The notes: generated by a model not told the origin, from the sequence alone. 64,000 nt of DNA from Chitinophaga sancti (GCF_034087045.1 NZ_CP139247.1:4738001-4802000), one strand, 5' to 3'. Positions 1-8,075 are shown, counted from the stretch's first letter. Translations and numbers: made by a program.

Positions 1-999
1 AACTGCACGATCGTTTGACACGAGGTAACCGATACGCAATGCAGGAGCCACCACCTTACTCATGGTGCCGATGTAGGCGTAATGCTTCAATTCCGCAAAA
101 CTCGCCAGTGGTAATACCGGGCGGTATCCAAAGTGGAATTCATTATCATAATCATCTTCCACAATCGTACAACCATATTCATTGGATAGCCGTATCAGCG
201 CTTGCCGGCGTTGCAGACTTAATGTGACGGTGGTAGGATATTGGTGATGCGGCGTGATGTAAATCGCCTTGATCTTTTGGTGTGATTGCAGACAGGAGAT
301 GATATCGTCAATAACAATGCCTTCCTTATCGACGGCGATGGGGATCAGCTGTGCGCCGGCATTTTCCAGTGCTTTCCAGGCAGGGCGGTACCCGGGACTT
401 TCTACAATTACCTGGTCACCGGGAGATAGCAGGCAATGTGCGGCGAGGTAGGTGGCCATCTGGCTTCCTCTTGTGATGCAGATATCACTTGCAGTGACCT
501 GCATGCCGCGTTGGTGGTTTAGCATCTGGGCGACCACTTTTCGAAAAGATTCATCTCCCAGTTCATTGTTATAGCCCATCAACTGCCACCGGGCTTTCTG
601 ATTGAATATTTTTCTGTAGGCCCTGGCCAGTTCTGTCACGGGGGCAATCTTGCTATCCGGGAAACCGTCATCAAAATAGAGATGGATATGGCCTTTGTTT
701 TCAGGAGTGTGAATGGTCTGTTTGCGTGTTTGGAGAGAGGGCAATACATCGGCCACGAAAGCGCCTTTGCGGGGTTTTGCTTCGATCCAGCCTTCATTGA
801 TCAGCACATTCAGTGCATCGACAACGGTATTCCTGTTTACGCTGAGATCTGCTGCCAGCTGGCGGCTACTGGGCAGGGCATCGCCTGCTTTTAACCGGCC
901 GGTCTGGATATCCTGAATGATGATATCAGCGATTTGTAAATAGATCGCTTTTTCGGATTGCGGATCCAGTTGTATTTCTAATTTCCAGGGACGTAGCAT
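1..999 (-). CDS. MocR/PdxR-type regulator (GntR HTH + aminotransferase fold), 3' part cut by window edge
   Basis: The first 333 residues are visible; the gene runs off the left edge. Residues about 10-75 form a GntR-type winged helix (AIYLQIADII, LPSSRQLAADL, NRNTVVDAL). The rest is a fold-type I aminotransferase domain with ITRGSQMATYLAA, EDDYDNEF and GTMSK, where K315 is the expected PLP-binding lysine. MocR proteins such as PdxR and GabR use PLP as a sensed ligand and often control B6 genes. The ATG at 999 has AGAGG 12 nt upstream and follows the AAA+ ATPase stop by 22 nt, so it closes an operon with pyridoxal kinase and YggS. That context makes a PdxR-like PLP-sensing role likely; the target promoter is not shown. 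Confidence 0.9.
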   Translation of the reverse strand, partial: MLRPWKLEIQLDPQSEKAIYLQIADIIIQDIQTGRLKAGDALPSSRQLAADLSVNRNTVVDALNVLINEGWIEAKPRKGAFVADVLPSLQTRKQTIHTPENKGHIHLYFDDGFPDSKIAPVTELARAYRKIFNQKARWQLMGYNNELGDESFRKVVAQMLNHQRGMQVTASDICITRGSQMATYLAAHCLLSPGDQVIVESPGYRPAWKALENAGAQLIPIAVDKEGIVIDDIISCLQSHQKIKAIYITPHHQYPTTVTLSLQRRQALIRLSNEYGCTIVEDDYDNEFHFGYRPVLPLASFAELKHYAYIGTMSKVVAPALRIGYLVSNDRAV

Positions 1000-1021
1000 G
1001 GTGGTTTTACCTCTGCGATGA

Positions 1022-1738
1022 TCATTGATTTTCGTGTGTTTCCAGTTCTGCGATGATGCGTTTCTTCATGGTGGTATGAATGTAGTCCTTTACTTCTGCG
1101 TATGAGATACCGTATCTGCGTTCCAGGTCCTGCAGGTGAGCGGGAAATGGTGCCAGCATTTTATCATAGTAACCATCCAGGTCTTTGTCGGAAGGTAATT
1201 CATATTTGATCTTTAACTGAAACCTGCGCAGGATGGCTGGATCGATCATTTCGTAGTGATTGGTGGCGCAGATCAGCAGACTCTCAGCAGGCAGGTAATC
1301 TATTTCCTGGATGAGGGAGTTCACGAGCCGGCGCATCTCGCCTACATCGTTGTCTTCATTATTGTCACGGGTTTTACCCATCAGGTCAAACTCATCGAGG
1401 AAGAGCACAGACTTTTGCCTGGCAGAAAGATCGAATAATGACTTCAGATTTTTCGAAGTCTCACCGATACGGGCCGATACGAGGTTACTCAGGTTTACGA
1501 TGGTGATCTTCTTTTTCAGGGCAGTGGCGATCGCTTTGGCAGTCGTGGTTTTACCGCAGCCGGACTGCCCGTGCAGGAGGATCTTATTGTCGATCTGTAA
1601 GCCGTATTTTTTCAGCTCATCGAGGTATTTGTATTCTTTGATCACCTGGGCCAGGGCCGTTTTGTTTTCAGGTGTAAAGAAGATCTCATCAAAATCAACA
1701 TTTACCGTTTCCTGTATGGTAAGGTCGTATACGCTCAT
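1022..1738 (-). CDS. AAA+ ATPase, single domain
   Basis: A 238-residue AAA+ protein with Walker A GQSGCGKT at residues 57-64, Walker B VLFLDEFD at 111-118, a sensor-1-like ATN and the arginine pair of PAILRRF. It resembles the small central-type AAA ATPases related to FtsH/proteasome ATPase cores, but it has no membrane segment, protease domain or N-terminal substrate domain. Its ATG overlaps the YggS stop by 4 nt (ATGA), so it is translationally coupled to a PLP-homeostasis gene. A remodelling role on a PLP-related protein is possible, but this is inference from context only; the substrate is unknown. Confidence 0.9.
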   Translation of the reverse strand: MSVYDLTIQETVNVDFDEIFFTPENKTALAQVIKEYKYLDELKKYGLQIDNKILLHGQSGCGKTTTAKAIATALKKKITIVNLSNLVSARIGETSKNLKSLFDLSARQKSVLFLDEFDLMGKTRDNNEDNDVGEMRRLVNSLIQEIDYLPAESLLICATNHYEMIDPAILRRFQLKIKYELPSDKDLDGYYDKMLAPFPAHLQDLERRYGISYAEVKDYIHTTMKKRIIAELETHENQ

Positions 1739-2448
1739 GATATAATTTCGTTTTCATTCCAGATTTCCTTGCCTGAGAAGCGATTGCCGAAAATGGAGGT
1801 ACCTACACGTACGATGTTGGATCCTTCGGCAATGGCGGGTTCCAGGTCTTGTGACATACCCATGGAAAGTAGCAGGTCATTCATGCCCATGCGTTCTTTA
1901 ATAGTTCTTAATAACCGTAAAGAGGGGCGCATTTTTTCAACTTCCACATCCAGCAGACCGATTGTCATTAAGCCTTTGATATGTAATGTATCCAATTTTT
2001 GGATGGCTTTGATGAAAGCATCGACATCTTCGGGTGACACCCCGAATTTGCTTTCTTCATAAGAGGTATTGACCTGTATGAAGACGTCGAGGCTGCGGCC
2101 TTCGCTTTGCAGGCGTTTGTCCAGTTCCTGTGCGATGGACAACCGGTCCAGCGATTGGATGCAACTTACATATTTTAGGACATCTTTGATCTTATTGGTT
2201 TGCAAATGTCCGATAAAATGGCGTTCGATGCGCAGGTCTTTCAGGGCATCGTGCTTGTTGCGGAACTCCTGGACTTTATTTTCACCGATCAGGGTTTCGC
2301 CGGCTTCAATGGCGATGCGGATTTTTTCCGGGGGGACTGTTTTGGTAGCGAGGAGTAGGCGTACCTCTTTTTCATCACGGCCTGCGGTTTGGCAGGCGTT
2401 CCTGATCCTTTGGTGAACGGTTTGGATGTTATTTGTTATTTCCTGCAT
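1735..2448 (-). CDS. YggS/PROSC family pyridoxal-phosphate homeostasis protein
   Basis: A 237-residue single-domain alanine-racemase-like TIM barrel. Hallmarks are LLLATKTVPPEKI with the PLP lysine K36, GENKVQEF, HFIGHLQTNK, VNTSYEESKFG, GLMTIG, MGMSQDLEPAI and GSNIVRVGTSIFG. Family members bind PLP without known catalysis and keep free PLP and its supply to enzymes in balance. The ATG at 2448 is chosen; a TTG three codons upstream would also be in frame. The gene overlaps the amidotransferase upstream by 20 nt and the AAA+ gene downstream by 4 nt, a tightly coupled operon. Confidence 0.95.
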   Translation of the reverse strand: MQEITNNIQTVHQRIRNACQTAGRDEKEVRLLLATKTVPPEKIRIAIEAGETLIGENKVQEFRNKHDALKDLRIERHFIGHLQTNKIKDVLKYVSCIQSLDRLSIAQELDKRLQSEGRSLDVFIQVNTSYEESKFGVSPEDVDAFIKAIQKLDTLHIKGLMTIGLLDVEVEKMRPSLRLLRTIKERMGMNDLLLSMGMSQDLEPAIAEGSNIVRVGTSIFGNRFSGKEIWNENEIIS

Positions 2449-3100
2449 AGGCTGCAATGAGTTTGTCGCAAAAGGTGAAAAGTTTGTCGTTCATATCAGA
2501 GAAGTCAGCGTCCGGGTTTTGGATGTCGTCTTCGTTACTGTTGGCAATGAGGAGGTCCATTACTTCGGGGGTGAATTCCATGTGGCATTGAAAGCCGTAG
2601 ACCAGTGGTGAGTATTCAATGATCTGGCGGGGACAGGCTTTGCTTTTGGCCAGTATTTTACATTGATCTGTCAGGCCGGGCATATCATAGTGCCAGTGAC
2701 CTACATCGAGGATGGCACCGAAGTGACCGATCATATCGCTTTTGATACCGGCATTGGTGAGTTCGATAGGGAGTACGCCGATCTCTTTATGCGGACTATG
2801 ATCGTAACGGGCGCCAAGGGCTTCGCCGATGAGTTGCGCACCGAGACAGGCGCCTACCACGGCTTTGTTGGCCTTGATACATTGCTGTATCAGGTGAATT
2901 TCTTCCTTTGCGGTGGGCAGGGTATACGGGCTTTGCGGGCCTCCCATCACGATGAGGAGGTCGATATTACTGGCCTGATCAAGTGGCAATTGTCCTTTGT
3001 AGATGTGCGTGAAAGTGACATCGTACTCCCTCGCGTTGGCCCAAAGGAGGTATGCACCAGGCGCTTCGTAGGCCTCGTGAATGATAAAGTGTATGTGCAT
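2429..3100 (-). CDS. Class I glutamine amidotransferase-like protein
   Basis: A 223-residue GATase-1 protein. The nucleophile elbow VVGACLGAQL places C85, and the histidine/glutamate pair lies in FQCHMEF (H173, E175); MGGPQSPY is the usual oxyanion-side loop. It resembles stand-alone GMP-synthase-like amidotransferases (GuaA N-domain type) rather than PdxT, the glutaminase of PLP synthase. No ammonia-accepting synthetase is adjacent. It starts 6 nt after the pyridoxal kinase stop and overlaps yggS by 20 nt. Hydrolysis of glutamine or of a gamma-glutamyl compound is likely from the triad; the true substrate is unknown. Confidence 0.88.
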   Translation of the reverse strand: MHIHFIIHEAYEAPGAYLLWANAREYDVTFTHIYKGQLPLDQASNIDLLIVMGGPQSPYTLPTAKEEIHLIQQCIKANKAVVGACLGAQLIGEALGARYDHSPHKEIGVLPIELTNAGIKSDMIGHFGAILDVGHWHYDMPGLTDQCKILAKSKACPRQIIEYSPLVYGFQCHMEFTPEVMDLLIANSNEDDIQNPDADFSDMNDKLFTFCDKLIAAYAGNNK

Positions 3101-3106
3101 AGTCTG

Positions 3107-3928
3107 TTATTTTAGCAGGTCCAGGTGCTTCATGAGGGAAGCTGCACTCAGTTCTTTTTCATTGACTGACTGAACGTAAATGAGTGTGTGATAGATGAAG
3201 TCCATGGCAATGCGGATAGCTTGTTCGATGTTTTTTCCGAGTGTGAGCTGGGAGGTAATGATGGCAGTGAACAGGTCGCCGGTGCCAGTGGTCTCCAGGG
3301 CGATTTTAGGCCCGTAGAAGCGAGTTGTTTCTCCTTTCCGGATTAATATCACTTCCATGACATCCGGCGGCGTATCGGTCAGATTTGCACTGGTTAGAAC
3401 GATTGTTTTATCTCTGAGGATGTCGTGTTGCTGAATGGCGGTTTTTAGTTCGCTGATTGTTTTGAAAGATTGTTGTAGAATAAATTCCAGTTCCCAATGA
3501 TTGGGAGTGAGGGTATGAGCGAGTGGTAATAGTTGATTGACGGAGTAGGTTGCGATTTCTTTTTCGAAATAGAGACCGCCAGAGTGGAAGTCGCCGAAGA
3601 CAGGGTCGTAGACGAATTTAAGGTGTGGGTATTGGAGGGCGGTATTGGCGATGATGTCGATATTTTCGGGCAGGTTACAGAAGCCGCTGATGAGATAGTC
3701 TGCGTCAGCAGGGATGTTGATGGCGCCGATGCCTTTTACCAGGTCGGATAGTAAGGCAGGGGAGATGGCTTCGCCAAAGATCACCGGGTGACCGGTGTGG
3801 GCGGATAAGAATACGGTAGGCAGTAAGGTAAGGTCGATGCCATGGAGCTGGATGGCAAACCCTGCAATGTTATTGCCTACGTAGCCGGAGGCTACCTGGC
3901 TTTGGATACTGATGATGTTTTTTGGCAT
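3107..3928 (-). CDS. pdxY: Pyridoxal kinase (PdxY/PdxK family)
   Basis: A 273-residue ribokinase-fold kinase that phosphorylates pyridoxal and related vitamers with ATP, the salvage entry to PLP. Family marks are SIQSQVASGYVGNN near the N-terminus, the target-binding FVYDPVFGD, LTPNHWELE and the anion-hole/catalytic TTGTGDLF. The length is slightly below that of the Escherichia coli enzymes. The ATG at 3928 is preferred over an in-frame TTG two codons upstream. A promoter-like TACATTTG ends 3 nt before the ATG. It is the first gene of the B6 operon that includes YggS and a MocR regulator. Confidence 0.93.
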   Translation of the reverse strand: MPKNIISIQSQVASGYVGNNIAGFAIQLHGIDLTLLPTVFLSAHTGHPVIFGEAISPALLSDLVKGIGAINIPADADYLISGFCNLPENIDIIANTALQYPHLKFVYDPVFGDFHSGGLYFEKEIATYSVNQLLPLAHTLTPNHWELEFILQQSFKTISELKTAIQQHDILRDKTIVLTSANLTDTPPDVMEVILIRKGETTRFYGPKIALETTGTGDLFTAIITSQLTLGKNIEQAIRIAMDFIYHTLIYVQSVNEKELSAASLMKHLDLLK

Positions 3929-3931
3929 ACG

Positions 3932-3939
3932 CAAATGTA
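3932..3939 (-). promoter_or_regulatory. Candidate -7 element TACATTTG before pdxY
   Basis: On the minus strand TACATTTG fits the Bacteroidota primary-sigma consensus TAnnTTTG and ends 3 nt before the ATG at 3928. The start of transcription would then fall at or beside the start codon. No good TTTG -33 box is seen at the usual spacing. Confidence 0.55.
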
Positions 3940-4050
3940 AGGAGATGCTGGATTAGGCAGGTAGGCCAAAAGTGATAAAAGTGGATAGTCCAGGGGGGGG
4001 GTTAAAAGATGTAAATTTTTAGAGAGCGAATGCTTTTAAATCTTAAAACT

Positions 4051-4608
4051 TTACTTTAGAAGTTCCGTCATTTCCTCTTGCAGATCCTGTCCTTTATTCG
4101 CATTATACCACTTTTGAATCTCCATTTTAACCGTGTCAAAGTCAGCCTTTTCGGCTGTGAGGCGTTTATACATTTCCTGGCAATCTTTTGGCCTGGGACC
4201 CCAGGTGGCAAGATCATATCCATCTGCATTGCGGATGATCAGTTTTGGAATAGATTTTCCATTATTCGTTAGGTATTGATTTATTCTGAAGGGCTCGCTG
4301 TCTCTTAACTCATAAGTGACTTTTATGAGTGGGTTTAGATGACTGGCCATTTCGAGGAAGGGTACGCTATGTGCGGCATCGCCACACCATGGTTCGGTGA
4401 TGATGATCCAGTGCTGGTATGTGTTTATATTTTGAATAGCAGTTTTGAATGCATCTGTGAGTTTGCCGGTTTTCAACCACCGGTTCATTCTGGTCCAGTT
4501 TAGTTTTGTGTAATTCAGGTAGTGAGGATTGTCGTATGGTGCTGGTTGCTCCTCGGCTTTTTTATTGAGTATCGTCTCAAATTGATCACAATAATCTTTG
4601 AATGTCAT
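4051..4608 (-). CDS. Thioredoxin-like protein with single-cysteine WCGDA site
   Basis: A 185-residue cytoplasmic protein; no signal peptide is visible. TEPWCGDAAH (C75) sits where thioredoxins carry WCxxC, but the second cysteine is replaced, and KSIPKLII supplies the expected cis-proline loop. This fits the thioredoxin-like family of Bacteroidota with a WCGD motif. A classical two-cysteine disulfide cycle is not possible, so a monothiol or non-redox role is inferred. TATATTTG ends 4 nt before the ATG. A run of nine Gs and an AT-rich stretch separate it from pdxY downstream. Confidence 0.8.
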   Translation of the reverse strand: MTFKDYCDQFETILNKKAEEQPAPYDNPHYLNYTKLNWTRMNRWLKTGKLTDAFKTAIQNINTYQHWIIITEPWCGDAAHSVPFLEMASHLNPLIKVTYELRDSEPFRINQYLTNNGKSIPKLIIRNADGYDLATWGPRPKDCQEMYKRLTAEKADFDTVKMEIQKWYNANKGQDLQEEMTELLK

Positions 4609-4612
4609 GATA

Positions 4613-4620
4613 CAAATATA
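4613..4620 (-). promoter_or_regulatory. Candidate -7 element TATATTTG before thioredoxin-like gene
   Basis: TATATTTG on the minus strand matches TAnnTTTG and ends 4 nt upstream of the ATG at 4608, implying a leaderless or almost leaderless message. No convincing -33 box. Confidence 0.5.
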
Positions 4621-4800
4621 GTAATTAATTCATGCTCTTATAGGCGGTGGGTATAGGTGCATGTGTTGTGGGTAAGCGGGGAAAGTGGTGTGAGTATTAA
4701 AATGTCGGCTTATAGGTGTTCTGAGTGATGGATTAGGTGATGATGGAAATGCATATACAGGTAGAAGGAGAGGTGGTGCCGTAGGGGGGGGAGGGATTTG

Positions 4801-5220
4801 TTGGGAAGGAAATGTTGGGAAGGTAATGTTAGGAAGGTAATGTTAGGAAGGTAATGTTAGGAAGGTAATGTTAGGAAGGTAATGTTAGGAAGGTAATGTT
4901 AGGAAGGTAATGTTAGGAAGGTAATGTTAGGAAGGTAATGTTAGGAAGGTAATGTTAGGAAGGTAATGTTAGGAAGGTAATGTTGGGAAGGAAATGTTGG
5001 AAAGGTAATGTTGGAAAGGTAATGTTAGGAAGGTAATGTTAGGAAGGAAATGTTGGGAAGGAAATGTTGGGAAGGAAATGTTGGGAAGGAAATGCTGGAA
5101 AGGAAATGCTGGAAAGGTAATGCTGGAAAGGTAATGCTGGAAAGGTAATGCTGGAAAGGTAATGCTGGAAAGGTAATGCTGGAAAGATAATACTGGAAAG
5201 ATAATACTGGAAAGATAATG
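4801..5220. repeat. Tandem array, 14-bp unit, exactly 30 copies
   Basis: Thirty head-to-tail 14-bp units without indels. Left units read TTGGGAAGGAAATG, central units TTAGGAAGGTAATG and right units CTGGAAAGGTAATG or CTGGAAAGATAATG, so variants are sorted along the array. The plus strand is purine-rich, with GG pairs every half turn or so. Three units make 42 nt, so the open frame across 5025-5276 encodes a 14-residue periodic peptide; it is taken as an artefact. The array lies between the terminator of the 5270-5623 gene and the promoter of the 4051-4608 gene. The rest of 4621-4800 holds no gene. Confidence 0.97.
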
Positions 5221-5232
5221 CCAGGTACTAAT

Positions 5233-5270
5233 AAAATAACCGGCCCCTTCTCAGACGGCCGGTTATTTTT
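5233..5270 (-). terminator. Rho-independent-like terminator of the small secreted protein gene
   Basis: A 13-bp perfect stem (5233-5245 with 5257-5269, core AACCGGCC/GGCCGGTT) with A-run and T-run on the two sides, placed directly after the stop codon at 5270-5272. It could act in both directions. Confidence 0.85.
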
Positions 5271-5623
5271 CACCAAGGTCTCTCGGTCACAACGTAAGAG
5301 TGAGGTCTTACTTCTCTGTAGTATACATTCCCTCTGTGATAATACCTAACGCCTCTGTGTACACGCACTTTATAACCTCTCGGTACAAAATCTACTGCGA
5401 GGCCTGCAGGCGGTGCAGCTAATCTTTGATATCCTCCATTTACGGGGCGGTAATACCTGCCACCTGTATAATGATAATTAACTCCATGATAAGCCACTAC
5501 TCTTGGATGTCCGGGCACGTTCTTTACTACCACTACTTTTTCTCTGTGACGGTATTGCGCAGATACCTGCATTGTAACACCGGTAAAAAGGATCATCAGC
5601 ATTAAAACAATTTTCGCTTTCAT
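5270..5623 (-). CDS. Small secreted protein, DUF6515-like
   Basis: A 117-residue protein with a signal peptide (residues 1-22, ending VSAQ). The mature part is rich in Tyr, Arg and Val and has two related segments, GVNYHYTGGRYYR and GVRYYHRGNVYYR, each followed by a GY(Q/K) element. This double YxxGxYY pattern recalls DUF6515-type periplasmic proteins, which have no known activity. It is a single gene with its own terminator. Function is unknown; a surface or periplasmic location is inferred from the signal. Confidence 0.7.
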   Translation of the reverse strand: MKAKIVLMLMILFTGVTMQVSAQYRHREKVVVVKNVPGHPRVVAYHGVNYHYTGGRYYRPVNGGYQRLAAPPAGLAVDFVPRGYKVRVHRGVRYYHRGNVYYREVRPHSYVVTERPW

Positions 5624-6033
5624 AACCTTAACTTTTTTGGTGAGTAACTATTGTTATAAGGCCAGTATCGTGCCAGATGATTTAAAATGCATAGTTAAAT
5701 AGTGTTAATGCATCCTGAACATCCCCGGATTAGTAGATATTCAAATAATGACACATTAGTAGTATGGATATATGATTGGTGGGTGCTACATTTAAAGATC
5801 GATCCTGCTGAGAAAGACATTTGTTTGTTCGTGTCATGATGTTACAATTTAGAAGATGAATATTCTGTTAGCATGAACGTATACTATTGTTGTAGTATTT
5901 GTTGGGGTTATCTATTTTTTAATCAGTATTAATGGGTACATTAATATACAAGGGTATTTCACTGGGAGCTGCAAGAGGTGGCTCCTAAGTGATTGCCTGC
6001 TAATTATACTTGTGATGTGGCTTAGTATCAAGT
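5624..6033. other. Gene-free interval
   Basis: About 410 bp of AT-rich sequence with no supportable ORF, repeat or RNA. It holds the 5' flank of the 5270-5623 gene. I see no homology-like remnant here. Confidence 0.6.
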
Positions 6034-6058
6034 GGACGAAAGCCTAAGCTTTCCGTCC
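6034..6058 (-). terminator. Hairpin at the 3' end of the 6044-6499 gene
   Basis: GGACGAAAGC (6034-6043) pairs with GCTTTCCGTCC (6048-6058) around a 4-nt loop with one bulged base. The stem covers the stop codon of the minus-strand gene. No strong T-run follows, so terminator function is only likely. Confidence 0.5.
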
Positions 6059-6499
6059 CTTCTTCTTTTGTTCAAATTTCTCTATATATTCACTCAACAC
6101 CGCATCCACCTTTCCTCCCTTCAAATACCCCTGCGCAATCTCCAACTCTGCCGCATTCGATATCTTCCCTTTCTTCAAAATACTCTCAATTGGATGAACT
6201 CTCACCACCTCTTCCGACATCCCATTCTTTTCCACCTGCTCCCAAAAATACTCGACATATTTCCCTGTACCCTCCTGAAACATATTCAGAATATTCCGTT
6301 TCGTGATCTTTAAACTCTTTTCATTCCTGAATTCAGCAGCCGGTTGTAGGATATCCTCTTTCATTTCCCGGTTGAATTTTAGTGTCTGGCTAATGTTCTG
6401 AGGAGTCCAGCCTTCAGGAGGATACTTTTCAATAGCATCTATGATAAAGTCAAAAATCGGTGCCAGCTTTTTTGCTTCTGTATCGTAGTTGAAAGACAT
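6044..6499 (-). CDS. Unknown soluble protein, 151 aa
   Basis: The start is set at ATG 6499 (MSFNYDTEAKK), because the longer frame upstream would run through the divergent promoter region and is basic and non-protein-like. The product looks soluble and helical, with a lysine-rich tail (EQKKKGRKA). It has no signal peptide, membrane segment or recognised motif. It is transcribed away from the MFS exporter at 6640. I do not recognise the family. Confidence 0.65.
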   Translation of the reverse strand: MSFNYDTEAKKLAPIFDFIIDAIEKYPPEGWTPQNISQTLKFNREMKEDILQPAAEFRNEKSLKITKRNILNMFQEGTGKYVEYFWEQVEKNGMSEEVVRVHPIESILKKGKISNAAELEIAQGYLKGGKVDAVLSEYIEKFEQKKKGRKA

Positions 6500-6597
6500 T
6501 AGATTGATTTTTTCAAAGGAATAGTTAGTAAACGAATTCGTATAATCACGCAATATACCTATAAATAAAATATATACCCTCAAGACAAAAAAACTCC

Positions 6598-6605
6598 TAA
6601 TTTTG
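6598..6605 (+). promoter_or_regulatory. Candidate -7 element TAATTTTG for the MFS gene
   Basis: TAATTTTG fits TAnnTTTG and lies 34 nt before the ATG at 6640, leaving a short leader. The -33 box is not clear. Confidence 0.45.
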
Positions 6606-6639
6606 CACCCTGATCGTCTTTTATTGCGTCGCCAACCAT

Positions 6640-7827
6640 ATGAAAAAGAGTTTATTGCCCTTACTGCTGGGCGGTTTAGGAATTGGAACAACTGAATTTG
6701 TAATGATGGGGCTTTTGCAGGATATTGCCAGTGACCTGCACATCACAATCCCTGAAGCTGGCCACCTCATCTCAGCCTATGCACTGGGCGTTGTTGTAGG
6801 AGCACCCTTGCTGGTTATGCTAAGTGTAAAGCACCCTCCTAAGAAGATTTTACTTTCGTTAATGTTGATTTTCACTGTGTTCAATGCTTTATCTGCATTC
6901 TCACCCAGCCCTTTCACACTACTCATGGCCCGGTTTTTTGCGGGTTTACCACATGGGGCTTTCTTTGGTGTAGGTTCAGTAGTAGCCAGCAGACTGGCAG
7001 ATAAAGGTAAGCAGGCCCAGGCGATTGCGGTGATGTTCTCCGGACTGACGATTGCCAACCTCGTGATGGTGCCGATCGGTACATGGATAGGCCACCACCT
7101 GCTGTGGAGGTATACATTTGGACTGGTGGCAGTGATTGGTTTGATCACACTGGTAGCTATCAAATTGTGGTTACCTGCCTTGCCGGCAAATGAAAACGCC
7201 GATCCAAAAAGGGAAATGGAAATAGTAAAGAACCCACAGGCATGGTTGGTGATTGCAATCACTGCTGTAGGCACCGGCGGCATGTTTGCCTGGATCAGTT
7301 ATATTTCTCCGTTGATGACGGAAGTATCCCGTTTCTCACCTGATAGTGTATCCTGGATCATGGTATTGGCCGGTTTTGGGATGATTGTAGGTAACCTGAT
7401 CGGTGGTAAACTGGCTGATCGTTTTCAGCCTGTATATACCTGTGCCGGTCTCTTGTTGTGTATGGCTGTTAACTTGCTGGCGATCCATTACTTTTCCGGG
7501 AACCAGTTCATATCATTAGTCCTGACTTTCCTGACGGGGGCATTGTCTATGATGATTGCTGCGCCGATACAGATATTGATGATCAATACTTCTGGCGACT
7601 CAGAAATGCTGGGTGCCGCGCTGATACAGGCAGCCTTTAATATCGGGAATTCCCTGGGTGCGTTCCTGGGTGGGTTGCCGATTGTAATGGGATATGGATT
7701 TACGTATCCGGTGGTGGTAGGGGCTTGTATGGCGGTGATAGGAGTAGGTTTTGCGATCCGGTTGATCAGGATGCAAAATCCGCCCGTGAAGATGGATGCC
7801 AGTGGAACAACGGGGATGGCTATTTAG
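6640..7827 (+). CDS. MFS drug/sugar efflux transporter, AraJ-like
   Basis: A 395-residue membrane protein with about 12 predicted helices. LGGLGIGTTEFVMMGLL at the start of helix 1 and GLPHGAFFGVGSVVASRLAD after helix 3 are typical of the AraJ/YdhP branch of the DHA1 family. Such proteins export sugars, drugs or metabolites by proton antiport at the inner membrane; no substrate can be read from the sequence. It is monocistronic apart from a permease remnant overlapping its 3' end. The last residues (MDASGTTGMAI) are hydrophilic and may be altered by the junction with that remnant. Confidence 0.88.
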   Translation: MKKSLLPLLLGGLGIGTTEFVMMGLLQDIASDLHITIPEAGHLISAYALGVVVGAPLLVMLSVKHPPKKILLSLMLIFTVFNALSAFSPSPFTLLMARFFAGLPHGAFFGVGSVVASRLADKGKQAQAIAVMFSGLTIANLVMVPIGTWIGHHLLWRYTFGLVAVIGLITLVAIKLWLPALPANENADPKREMEIVKNPQAWLVIAITAVGTGGMFAWISYISPLMTEVSRFSPDSVSWIMVLAGFGMIVGNLIGGKLADRFQPVYTCAGLLLCMAVNLLAIHYFSGNQFISLVLTFLTGALSMMIAAPIQILMINTSGDSEMLGAALIQAAFNIGNSLGAFLGGLPIVMGYGFTYPVVVGACMAVIGVGFAIRLIRMQNPPVKMDASGTTGMAI

Positions 7828-7843
7828 GCTATTCAGGATGTGG

Positions 7844-8014
7844 ATTCCTGCATTTACAGTCAACCTGAGTTTTAACCTGGGGCCGGTTTATGGGATTATT
7901 ATGGCCTTTTTGTTTTTGGGAGAAGGGAAGGTTGTGAATTTTTCTTTTTATGTGTGGCTGATATTAGTAATGACGTTGGTGGTGTTGCAAAGTATTATTT
8001 CAGTAAGAAAATAG
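7844..8014 (+). pseudogene. Remnant of an EamA/DMT-family permease (C-terminal 56 codons)
   Basis: The frame encodes IPAFTVNLSFNLGPVYGI followed by MAFLFLGEGK and a final hydrophobic helix. This is the usual C-terminus of Bacteroidota EamA permeases (AFTVNL..NLEPVYGI...F.E...). The rest of the gene, about 230 codons, is missing; upstream of 7844 lies the end of the MFS gene in another frame. Hence a 5' deletion or recombination scar. A 72-codon ORF from 7796 includes it, but the first 16 codons are out-of-frame MFS sequence. Confidence 0.8.
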
Positions 8015-8040
8015 ATGCCAGGTAATAGATGGCAGAATAT

Positions 8041-8075
8041 AAGTGAAAGCCCGGTATAATGCCGGGCTTTCACTT
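8041..8075. terminator. Bidirectional hairpin terminator
   Basis: A 14-bp perfect stem (AAGTGAAAGCCCGG with CCGGGCTTTCACTT) and a 7-nt loop. It overlaps the stop codon of the MacB-like permease (8074-8076) and also follows the EamA remnant on the plus strand. Confidence 0.8.

Noticed and set aside
2429..3100. PdxT glutaminase of PLP synthase, suggested by the B6 context
   Set aside because: The motif order and length fit GMP-synthase-like amidotransferases, and no PdxS gene is adjacent.
5025..5276. An 83-codon open frame with a 14-residue periodic peptide
   Set aside because: It arises from three 14-bp units making 42 nt; it spans a terminator and the 3' end of a real gene, and has no start context.
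6500..6691. 64-codon N-terminal extension of the unknown 6044-6499 protein
   Set aside because: It overlaps the start of the divergent MFS gene and its promoter, is very basic, and ATG 6499 gives a sensible soluble protein.
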